DNA of 64,000 nt from Leuctra nigra. Taxonomy: Eukaryota; Arthropoda; Insecta; Plecoptera; Leuctridae. The stretch covers positions 50,432,194-50,496,193 of the forward strand of contig OW203763.1 of assembly GCA_934045905.1 (NCBI GenBank). The letters run 5' to 3'. How positions within the stretch are numbered: position 1 is the stretch's first letter; every line of letters begins with the position of its first letter. Position numbers and translations under genes: made by a program. The notes under the pieces are model-generated. The model was not told the DNA's origin, made no database searches, and was given only the letters and a program-made list of their open reading frames with translations. Shown in pieces: positions 13,001 through 25,000 of the stretch.

Positions 13001-16000
13001 TTTCAGTGCCAGCGCTACGTTGAACTGTAAAAAAGCTAAGTGATAAAACTTTGCCTGCGGGGGATATATATCGTGCATATAAATTAAAACAATCGGTACC
13101 TATTGGGTTTCTGACTTCGCGTTTGTCTTCCAAACGCCCCAAAAGCATTTGACATTCAATAGCTGGGATATATCGGTAGATTTCTCAGCCTGAACAAAGC
13201 ATTTAAGTATTCATTCTGGGCCTGAGAGGTCTAGTAAAGCAGGTATTTCAGTCCCATTGTGGGGGGACCAGGGAAAAAAGTCCACTTAAATTTACTACAA
13301 ATTTACAAAGAAATCCGAATGTCTAAAAAACTCTTATACCATGACTGACAACACAATTGCATCATTTGTTTGAGAGGAATGCTCCAGTCATTTTACTGAA
13401 AAAAAGGGTCCAACCCCAAACTAATTGTTTCTAAAAATGTTTTTTGACAATATTATTGAGGTCTACCCACATAACTCATAAACGAAAGATAACCAAATTT
13501 TGGGCAGCCATTTTGTTTTTATCAAGTGTTTTGTCAAAATCACAATTTAATTTTTCACTTGAAAATGTGAAGCAAATTTTTACTTTCAATATTTTTTTAT
13601 TTTTTTGCAATGTTTTGTGCAACTCCAAAAAAATTATCAGTTTGATCGCATTCATTGTTATCCAATCATATTCATTTAAATACAAAAACATCAATTTTAT
13701 TAAAACTGCTCTAGTCAAGTCGTCATTTAAGTTATCGACTTCATTTTTGCACTTAAATATTCCTCACTTGATACACTATGGCATATAAAAAGTTTACTTA
13801 AATCGGCTATTTATAGCCATTTTTCTCACGACATTTTCTACTTACATTGACAAAAATTTTGATTCCACATTCATTTTGAGATTTAAATCACATACTAATT
13901 GAAAATAAAAATAAAAAATTACAATTTTTGATCCGTTAAATACAGTTAACAAATAAAAAAATTATAGACATTTTTGAGCAGCCATTTTGTTTTTACAGAT
14001 AATTTTGTAGAAATCACGTATTAATTTTTATTCTAATAATGTTTCAATTTCCGGTTAATTTATTACGTGATTAATTATTGTTGGAAATATAGATAATTGA
14101 GAAAAAATAATTGTCGCCATTGCTTTTGTTATTTGGCAGGTAATTTCCTTTTTGCAAATAACCTCAAATAAATCAAAACGGCTCTAAAACGACAGCCATT
14201 TGAGCTATTGGCACAAAATTTTCGGAAATTGTACATCACGTGGTACATTATGACATATTAAAAATTTACTTAAATCTAACGATTGTGAAATAAACTATTA
14301 ACTAAAGAAGGTCGTTTAAAAATTTGATAAATATGCGACAAAAAATCTGTAAAATCGAAATGGGTGCCTAAAAATTGGTAAACTTTCGTTCATAAAGTTG
14401 CTTAGGTGGACCATAATAAAATGTCATTTATTACAAGCGTCGCAGTTATATCGGTGTTAAAAATTTGTAGTAAAATTTGAAAAACATTAATAATTATCAT
14501 ATTTTTTAAACGACCTTCTTTAGTCAATAGTTTATTTCACAATTGGTTAGATTTAAGTAAATTTTTAATATGTCGTAATGTACCACGTGATGTACAATTT
14601 CTGAAAATGTTGTGCCAATAGCTCAAATGGCTGTCGTTTTAGAGCCGTTTTGATTTATTTGAGGTTATTTGCAAAAAGGAAATTACCTGCCAAATAACAA
14701 AAGCAATGGCGACAATTATTTTTTCTCGATTCTCTACATTTCCAACAATAATTAATCACGTAATAAATTAACCGGAAATTCAAACATTATTAGAATAAAA
14801 ATTAATGCGTGATTTCTACAAAATTATCTGTAAAAACAAAATGGCTGCTCAAAAATGTCTATAATTATTTTTATTTGTTAACTATATTTAACGGATCAAA
14901 ATAGTAATTATTTTATTTTTATTTCCAATTAGCATGTGCTTTAAATCTTAAAATGAATGTGGAATCAAAATTTTTGTCAATGTAAGTAGAAAATGTCGTG
15001 AGAAAAAATGGCTATAAATAGCCGATTTCGGTAAACTTTTTATATGTCATAGTGTATCAAGTGAGGAATATTTCAGTGCAAAAATTAAGTCGATAACTTA
15101 AATGATGACTTGAATAGAGCAGTTTGAATAAGATTGATGTTTTGAACATGATTGGATAACAATGAATGCGATCAAGCTGATTATTTTTCTGGAGTTGCAC
15201 AAAACATTGCAAAAAAATAAAAAAAATATTGAAAGTTAAAATTTGCTTCACATTTTCAAGTGAAAAATTAAATGGTGATTTTGACAAAACACTTGATAAA
15301 AACAAATGGCGGCCCAAAATTTGGTAAACTTTCGTTTATGAGTTATGTGGGTTGACCTCAATAATATTGTCAAAAAACATTTTTAAAAATAATTAGTTTT
15401 GGGTCAACTCAAATCATAAAGTGACTGGAGTAGAAGCATCAGTCCACTAAATGAGTCCATCAAGTATATTGTGAAGATCTTATCGTGGAAGTTAGATGTG
15501 CATTCTGAACAAATGGCAACAACCCTTGGCCTACACGGAATAGAAATAAATAAATAAACTTATATTTATTCAAGAATTAATGCAATTCCTGATCATTCTT
15601 TCTTCTCTAATTCAGAACTTGTTTACATGCAGTGATTCTCTTCCTCAATTCATGATTTAGCTAGAAAATCCTCATAGCTCGATAAAAAATCCATGGACAT
15701 CCATGGAGCATCTGACTTAATATCGGAAGGTCGTGGGTTCGAGTTCCACTCGAGGGAAATCTTTTCATATTGCAGTTGGTATTTATTAACATCCACCTAT
15801 CTGAGGTTATCAGGAAAAACTATATTTCATCCATAGACATGTATCTAAATTAGAGATGGGCTGATTCCAAAATCTCACGATTCCGATACCGATTCTTAGC
15901 TCCGATTCTTGCGATTTCGATTCCGATTCTTCACCAATTCTTCACAAATACCTACAAACCTCACTGTATTTGCCACCTATTTGTATTTTGCCCTCAGGTA

Positions 16001-19000
16001 AGTAAATGAAAAATCAAAAAAGTGGTAAGAAAACAATTTCTTAAACCAAACCACATTTAACCCATTTGTTCCCAAGCATATTGTTTTCTTCAAATTTTTA
16101 TGAAATTGATATATATTGCTACAATAACTCTATAAACAGTGCCTATATTTTTCAATTTTTTTTCTATGTCCCCATTTTTGAGATAACAGCTGTTCCATTA
16201 ATGGAGCAGTGGGAATGACCTGGTACAGGTTTTTCACATGTCTAAATATTGCCACTTAGTGTTCATTATGCATCTTTATTTTTGTATATGAAATATAATA
16301 ATGTATAATAGCGAATTATACTATGATGTATTATATTAGGACCGTAAAAAAATATGTATAACGTATTTGGCTCGTTCCATTTAAAAACGACCAAATCCCA
16401 AAAAATTCGTTGCGGCATGATTTTTGATAATTTTCAAAATTAACTATGTTGTAACTTGATACTAGTTGAGTTCAAATTAATTTTTTCACATTTTTCAAAT
16501 TCACCCTTCTCAAGTTACATGACCTTGAACATTGGCCTGAGTGGTAAAAATGGCTCGTCTAAGCTACTGCAAAAGTCGCTGTAATTTCCAATTGAAATAT
16601 GATAGCGGATTCCAGTAAACGTAGTTCTCTTCAGCACATGCCCGTCTATCATTTTGGTAACATAATGTTTGTCGTACACCCTCTGCGTGACCTTCAAATC
16701 AGGGGTTGAATATTGAGTTACTTTTTCCAATTTACACTATTTTTGACGCTCGATTTACAACTGAAGGGTTGAAAATTACAAGCCAATTATTTTTGTGGAT
16801 CTTCTACGTATATATGGTGTAGATATTAACTTTAATTTGTTTAGTTATTTTTATGCCTTCAAACATAAAAAAAATCTTGAAAAAATGCAAAATGGTCAAA
16901 TTGGTACTTTTCAACCCCATGTTTCCCCAAGAGGGCACAGTGCCAAAAAATTGAGTTTGTGTGCGATTAGTAGCTCATATATTGGTATTCAATCCCTGAA
17001 AGTTTCGTTTTGTATTTCGGCTCTATGTAGAAATGGCAAGCATTTCTGTGTTGCGTAATAATAAAAATTAATGTTAAAATTGCAATATTAAATTTGGTTC
17101 ATTTGAGCCCCATTTTCTCTACAAGGGCATGGAGACAAACTTTTGTGTTTATAATCTCTTGGTGACTCAAGTATTGATATTCAATCCCTGCGAGTTTCGT
17201 TTTGTATTTCAACAGTATATAGAAATGGCAAGTATTTTTAAAATGTGGTAAATTTTTTAAATAAGTTAGAAAATGTGCAGATATGTTCATTTTGGTACTT
17301 TCGATACAAACAAACTTTATTAGTGACTTATTTATTGATTATCAATCCCTGTGAGTTTTGTATAACGTGTTTGACTTTCTAGCAATTATTTTTGTGATAT
17401 GTAAAACTATTTTAAATGGGGTACACACATCATCGCGTAATCATTCGTTGACTATTGATTAACTCGTGAATTCAGTTTTTCGGTCATTATAATCTATAAT
17501 CTAATTTTAGAAAAAAAAATATTTGAAGATCGTGCGAGCTAGATTTTCATTCTAGGAGTACTATCCCCCAAGCTGATCATTATTCTTCCCATTTGAGCTT
17601 AATTATATCGATACACTTCAATTAAGAAATGTATTCTTCACAACAACATGAACAACAATCCTTTTAAATCTATCTACTAAAACTGACACAATCCTAGATA
17701 TCGAAATATTTGAAACAATTTATTTACCCAATGCACACCCAACAAAAGATAAAATGGTATTCGTGAGCTCTGATTTCATTGATAATAACAAGGATTGATT
17801 GTCAAAGAACCTGATCAGCACCCAATCCGTTTCGCTCAAATACCGTTTTATGATTTGTTGAGAGTACAGTCGTTGAAATAAGATGGTTTTCTCTGCCTCT
17901 CTCTCTCTGACCCATATCATAAACATGTTTTTATATGGAGCAGAGAGAGATAGAGTAAAACAACTAATATCCACGCTTGTACTTATCTGCTCATTAGGGA
18001 ACGAATTTACAAATATAATTTATTAATTCTGCATTATAATGACCGAAAAACTGAATTTATGAGAAGATTCAATAGTCAACGATTACGCGATGTGTGTACC
18101 TCATTTAAAATAGTTTTACATATCACAAAAATAATTGCTAGAAAGTAAAACATGTTATACAAAACTCCCAGGGATTGATAATCATTAATCAATAAATTAG
18201 TCACTAATAGTAATATACTAGTTTATTTGTATCCACGTCAGAAAAAATTGGGATCGGAAATACCAATATGAACATATCTGCACATTTTCTAACTTATTTA
18301 AAATATTGCCACATTTTAAAAATACTTGCCATTTCTATATACTGTCGAAATACAAAACGAAACTCGCAGGGATTGAATATCAATACTCACCAATAGATCA
18401 TAAACACAAAATTTTGTCTCCCTGCCCTTGTAGAGAAAATGGGACTCAAATTAACCAAATTTAATATTGCAATTTTAACATTAATTTGTATTATTACGCA
18501 ACACAGAAATGCTTGCCATTTCTACATAGCTCCGAAATACAAAACGAAACTTTCAGGGATTGAATACCAATATATGAGCTACTAATCGCGCACAAACTCA
18601 ATTTTTTGGCACTGTGCCCTCTTGGGGAAACATGGGGTTGAAAAGTACCAATTTGACCATTTTGCATTTTTTCAAGATTTTTTTTATGTTTGAAGGCATA
18701 AAAATAACTAAACAAATTAATGTTAATATCTACACCATATATACGTAGAAGATCCACAAAAATAATTGGCTTGTAATTTTTAACCCTTCAGTTGTAAATC
18801 GAGCGTCAAAAATAGTGTAAATAGGAAAAATTAACTCAATATTCAACCCCTGATTTGAAGGTCACGCAGAGGGTGTACGACGAACATTATGATAACCAAA
18901 ATGATAGACGGGCATGTGCTGAAGAGAACTACGTTTACTGGAACCCGCTTTCATTTTTTATTTGGAAATTACAGCGACTTTTGCAATAGCTTAGACGAGC

Positions 19001-22000
19001 CATTTTTACCACTCAGGCCAATGTTCAAGGTCATGTAACTTCAGAAGGGTGAATTTGAAAAATGTGAAAAAATTAATTTGAACTCATCTAGTATCAAGTT
19101 ACAACATAGTTAATTTTGAAAATTATCAAAAATCATGCCGCAACGACCTTTGGTCGTTTTTTGGTGGAACGACCCATTTTTAGCTTGGTTGAGAGCCGCT
19201 AAGTACAGTTTTGGCCAAAAAATGTAATAATTTTATTTTCAGTGAGGTTTAGCGAAATGCATCCATTACTACGTATTTATATATTAGATCTTGAAGCTAC
19301 TACCGAGTCTTCGATGACACTGTAGCGCATTTCTCTCTTCCCACTCATCTGATTACCCGTAAGGAGGTTGAAATCGTTAGAGTTTTCCTCTTTACTGCTG
19401 GCTTTTTCACTTAGCATATGGTTTTCAGGAGACATTAGGACAACAGCAACATCTAAAACTCCTTCATCCACCTACTTCAATATCGATATATATATATCGA
19501 TATTGATACCTACATCGATATAATCGTATTGGCCCTGAAATAGAAAATATGCTCCAACCAGAGCAGGCAGGGTTTAGGAGAGGTAGAAATTGCACCGATC
19601 AGGTCCTGGGACTTACCAATCATATTGAGAATGGCTTTCAGAGAAAACTGAAAACAGCGGTAGCCTTCATTGATCTTACAGCTGCTTATGATACAGTTTG
19701 GAAAAAGGGTCTGCTGACAAAACTGTTAAAAGTAGTTCCATGTCTTAAGGTTTGCGATCTCATTAGTAATATGTTGAGTGATCATTACTTTCAAGTATTC
19801 ATGAATGGTGATTGCAGCAGAATCAGGAAGTTAAACAACGGACTCCCCCAAGGTTCAGTATTAGCTCCTTCTCTCTTTAACCTGTACATCGCCGATCTGC
19901 CTACATCAGTAGCGAGGAAATTCATCTATGCTGATGACATGGCATATGCAGTTCAGCATAAGGACTTCAGCCATATGGAGAATATGCTAACTGATGATTT
20001 AGAGGGGCTGAGCGAATATTGCGCAAAGTGGCGATTACAGCCAAGTGCCACGAAGACTGAAGTCACCTGCTTTCATCTCAACAACAGCGAGGCAAATAGG
20101 CAATTGGAAGTGGTCATGAATGGTGCGGTGTTGAAACACAATTCTAAACCTAAATACCTAGGCGTAACACTTGATAGAACTCTCACATACGATGCTCATC
20201 TAACAAACACGGCCGCCAAACTTTGTACTCGAAACAATATCATTCAAAAGCTGGCATATACATCATGGGGAGCGTCCGCAAGCTGTATTCGCATATCTGC
20301 ACTTGCTCTGGTGTACTCGGCTGCTGAGTATTGCGCTCATGTTTGGCTTACTAGCTGCCACACCAGCAAAGTTGATGTGCAGTTGAACGCAACCATGAGA
20401 CGGATAACAGGCACATTACGCTCAACTCCACTTGCTTGGTTACCGGCACTCAGCAATATTGCACCACCTGACTGAAGGAGCACGAGAAGATTGTGAACAA
20501 CCCTGATATACCTATTAGGGCTGACCTATATAATCCTCCGCTTTTTAGACTAAAATCAAGAAAGCCACCATTAGCTCAGAGATTGCTGGACGAGAACTTT
20601 GAGGTCAGTGGCACATGGGATTCTCAGTGGATTGAAGGAAACAGGAGCAGTCCCATCTTCAGCTTCTCAAGTACAGGTCGACCATCGGACCACCTGCAGT
20701 TTCAGTTACCAAGGAAGGCTTGGTGCAACCTAAATCGCTTGCGAACAGAACAAGGCCGATGCAACTACCTTATGCACAAATGGGGGTTCGTTGACAGCGC
20801 AAGTTGCATCTGCGGGCAGCAGGAACAAACTACCAATCATATTATGATGGAATGCGCTGTCCTGAAATATCCTGGTGACATCCAGGATATTGCCGACCTC
20901 AAAGGCGAAGCTATTGATTGGCTGACCTCTTTAAATTTGTAATTTATTGTTAAAATTCAGTTTTTTAAGAACAATTTATTTTATTTTAAGTATATGTGAT
21001 TAATATTTAATAAGACTTTGTATTCCAATAAAATCCATACGATAAATAAAATAAATCAAATCCTTTTTGTTGATCAATGAGAAAATTGTATCGTAATCAG
21101 AAAATTTTATTTAACTGTGAATTCCATACAAACTTATCAATATATTTGCATCCACAAAATCCTATCATATTTAAGTACTATTTTACTACACATATCCAAC
21201 TAAAATGTTGTAATTATATAAAAGCAAATAAGTAAAAATTAAATACTTTGTATAAGCCGCCATCTTAAAAAAGTAAACACACTTTTCAAATGTATAAATT
21301 ATTTGCAAGTTCACGAAAAAACGGGAAACTTTTATGTATTATGTTGAAGGGATACCTTACCAAGTATATTAGATACTTGCATTCAAAAATATATTCATTC
21401 AAGTAATAAATAAAAAAAAATTAATCAACCGTTCCATTAATGGAGCAGTGGGAATAAATGGGTTGTATTATTTAGATCTTTAATTTTGTTGGAAAGTAAG
21501 TACTAGTAATGCTATAGGAATTGTGCTTTGGCGATGTTTTTAACCTAATGGCGTTTTCCATTGGGTGCTCCGTACTGCTCCAGCGCGCTCCGGGAGCAGG
21601 TAGTCATATTCCATTGGGAAATCGAGATCGCTCCCGGAGCACTTTTGTCGTTTTCCATTGGCAGACCGCTCGCTCCCGGATCGATCTTTCTCGCTCTGAA
21701 TATTTCGACGGAGCGGTCGAGAGCAAGGCGCGAAAACGAGAAATTTCAAATAACTGGCCGTCGTTGCTAACAATAATAAGTGATGAATCCAGCGATAAGT
21801 ATGTATATAACTTGATACGGTTCATTAATAATATTGTATTTATAATATATTCACCCAGCCGTACAATTTAGTGATGTAATTACACGAATATTGATGTTAA
21901 AATACATCTAACCTCATTTGATACATAAACTAACCCGCCATTAAAAAGCGTTTTCGTATTCCATTGGGAACAGTTCCAGAGCAGCTCTGGTACGGAGCAT

Positions 22001-25000
22001 GACGTCGGAGGCAAAATCCAGCTCGATCCGAGAGCAACCCAATGGAAAACGCCATAAAATATCACCTAAAAGGGCGGGATTTTCAATAAGAATCGGAATC
22101 GCTAAAATATGGACAGGAATCGCGAGAATCGGAATCGGCCCATCTCTTATCTAAATACTTAAAAATAAACTACTGCAACTGATGCAGCATTCTATCCCAA
22201 GGATATTGCCCAAGGATTCTATCGGTGGGAGAGCAGTGTAATCACCAAGTGCCAGAACGTCGTGCTCCCTATGTTCGCGATGTGAAATTGCAGGAAGCGA
22301 TATATCTCTGAAAGTAAAAAGAGTTCAAAGAGTTTGAACCATCTCTGCTAAAGAGTGGAATTCGCTGTCCATCCTTAAATCCATCAATGTGAATGTGAAT
22401 GAAGCTATTTAGAAATACATAATGGAGGTTGGTTTTAGTTCAATGCTAATTTTAAACCTTTTTAAATGCATCTGTCCGAGCCGAATCCCTTGACAGAACT
22501 CCACATGGTATTTATGATCATCTTCATAGCTTGTTGTTAATGCTTTTGTTTTGTCCAATCATGGATTTGTAAGTAGGTTCCCTGGATACCTAAGCTAAAT
22601 GGAGGGCGGTGTCCTAGATAGTGTATTTCCTGTTATTTAACTTTTTGGCGCGCGGCGGCCATATTGGTTGTTTAGTTGCAGATGCTTGTAGCCGAGCAAA
22701 CAGAATTATTAGACATATAATGCGTTATCTACAAAAGTAATTGGAATTAAATTATGAAAAAAATTAGGTAGGTATACTAAAAACATACTGTTGAAGACAT
22801 TGGTGCAGATTGGATTATCCAAAATGTAATTGACTAGATTGTATGCATTTTTGAAACTGCATTTAACCATTTCCAGCCTTAGTTTGTATTTTAATTGTTT
22901 GTGAAAAACTTTTCGCGATGACCTATTAATATTATTTATTTGGGTGGAAAATGAAGAGTATATATCCATGCAGCCTTGTGATTTTTTTTGTATTTTTTGA
23001 ACGCGATCTCATTGGTCGAATGATAGTGTTAGTTTTGTTTACGCGGCTGCATTTCGGTCTGCCGCGCGCCGCGCTTAGCACACGGAGTAATGAGTATCTA
23101 TGAGCGGGCTGTACGGGCGGCGCGGGAATCGAACCTATAGTGATTTCGTGGACGTTTTCTAACCTATAGTATTCAGAAGGTACAAATCGCATAATAACTA
23201 TTATCCCTGGCATAGTATAAAATCTGAAAGAGTATTCGTAAACATCTCATATTGTAAACAAACTTCCCGTTCCGTTCGCACTCGCAGTAGAGCGCGTTAG
23301 GTATGGAAGGCTCAAAACTCACGAGCTAGACAATTTCAGAAGTGATCTATCTGAACGTGATCTGATATGTTTTGCAATTTAACGCAGAAACATACTATAA
23401 TTATGTAACAAGGACAATGTGCATTATGTTTATGAAATGCCACAAATCTAATATATAAATATTTTAACGTTAGATGATATGAGATGATGTATGAGATTGG
23501 CTCATGCCCTCAAGCAATATCTTTTTGTTCAATTTCGTGTTGTTGGATTGTTTATAAAGTTGGCCGACCAGATAGAGAATTGGCGCACATAATTCCCGGT
23601 AAATTTCCAGTTTGAGTGTGAAATGATACGATGTGTTGATATTTGTTATTTACGGCGAATAGTGTCTGTACGGCACGCATTTGTAAGCAATCAACACCCT
23701 TGCGCACCAGCGTTGGGCCTTACAGCATTGAGAGCAATAGAATACATTAAAAAATAGAGAACAGGGCTTGGGAAAAGGTATCAACTTCACTTTATCATCC
23801 ACTACTTTAAACTAATAGCCCAAATTCCGTGACAACAATAAAATTTATTTCCTCCACCACCATTCTGTCGCGCTCTTCCTGGACAAATCCATGGTCCAAT
23901 AGTCGACTGGAAAATTTATCTCTAAAATTATGAAGGAAGAGGAAGATAATCAAATGTTGGTCTACTTCAGGCCTTCGCAGCTTCTATATTATTTTCATTT
24001 CGAAAATGCATGGCAACCATTGAAACTATTGGTAGATACTATGTTTAAAAAAATATAAAAATATAAATCGAACAATTTTTCTTTTCTCTATAATTGCTGT
24101 CACATACTGTACTGTTACTCTCCCACGAAGTATTTCAGACTTCGTTACTTCGTTGGTAAGTTATTTTATAGTTACTTTTTGATGTTATACTGAGGGTACA
24201 TTTGTACATGGTGTTGTCCTGAATCATGTAAGTCTGTGGTGGCTGATTAAGTCTCTTGCAATTAGCGTGACTACACGTCGGATATGAACTAGGTCTTTCA
24301 AGTCTCCTTCATTTCATTCCAAGAATCCATGTAACTGCGTCATAGGTTAGTACCTACTATAGATAAGAAATATGGCTTGTAAGCATTTTACGTTTCAAAT
24401 GAAATTCTGGACTCCATTTCAAACCAGGGACCCGAACCGGAACCTAGAACCGGTATGAACCTTTATAATTTCGGAACCGGAACCGTTATACTTGTTTCCC
24501 AAAGAACCGGAACCGGAACCCGAACCTTTATAATCAATTAGGTTCTTAAAGGTTCTTTAAGGTTCCTTTTTTTAATAAAAAATCATGTATATCACTTGGA
24601 TATAATATTATTCACAAAGTAGTATAAAGTTTATTTTTTGATAACATTTCCAAAATGTATTTTTTGTAGAAATTTTTAATTCTTGATAAGAAATAATAAT
24701 TCTTCATTATGAAAACGCTGCTCGAGTTTTCAATTTTTGAATCTGACTACTGCGATGAGAACTGCATTGCCGACAATTTAAATATGATAGCTCAGGAAAA
24801 ATGAATGTTAACGTTGTCTTATGGAGAAAATTACAGCCACTATACTGTCTCCTTCCTCTGGTATTTACTCTGCGCACCATCCTGTGAATTTTATACAGAC
24901 ACTGCCTACACCTGTGCTTGCATTCATAGGAAAATCCAAATCCAATAATTCCATTAAATTTGACATTGGTAATACTGAAGTTTTATAATATAGTTTGATT

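Larger units (their letters stand above)
16370..19180. mobile_element. 2.8-kb foldback element
   Basis: Arms 16370-17490 and 18010-19180 are complementary (for example TTGCGGCATGATTTTTGATA at 16411 and its complement near 19123; mirrored 87-codon frames at 16795 and 18757). The central 520 bp holds a family Z copy and a TA-flanked hairpin MITE. No enzyme is encoded. Confidence 0.85.
16061..21462. mobile_element. piggyBac-like element nested in the hAT
   Basis: The left tip CCCATTTGTTCCCA follows TTAA (16057-16060); the right tip TGGGAATAAATGGG is followed by TTGT, a two-base decay of TTAA. The words TTCCATTAATGGA + GCAGTGGGAA occur near both ends (16192, 21432) as subterminal repeats. TTAA targets and CCC-type tips are piggyBac hallmarks. 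A fragment resembling a piggyBac transposase N-terminus lies inside at 19274-19475. Further insertions: a foldback (16370-19180) and a LINE (19512-21060). Confidence 0.6.
15851..22148. mobile_element. non-autonomous hAT element, expanded by nested insertions
   Basis: Tips TAGAGATGGGC and GCCCATCTCTT, flanked by a perfect 8-bp target duplication ATCTAAAT (15843-15850 and 22149-22156), diagnostic of hAT. Next to each tip are arrays of GATTCC/GATTCT words in inverted orientation. hAT-own sequence is only about 210 bp on the left (to 16060) and about 180 bp on the right (21463-21548, 22055-22148); the rest is a piggyBac-like element and a TAA-flanked MITE. Confidence 0.9.

Noticed and set aside
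13444..15317. Mirrored 80-114-codon frames rich in Phe/Lys
   Set aside because: They are the two arms of one foldback read on opposite strands; low-complexity AT-rich translation.
21521..21871. Small gene of 116 codons near 21.5 kb
   Set aside because: It overlaps a TAA-flanked MITE on both strands and its residues come from the repeated TTCCATTGGGA words.
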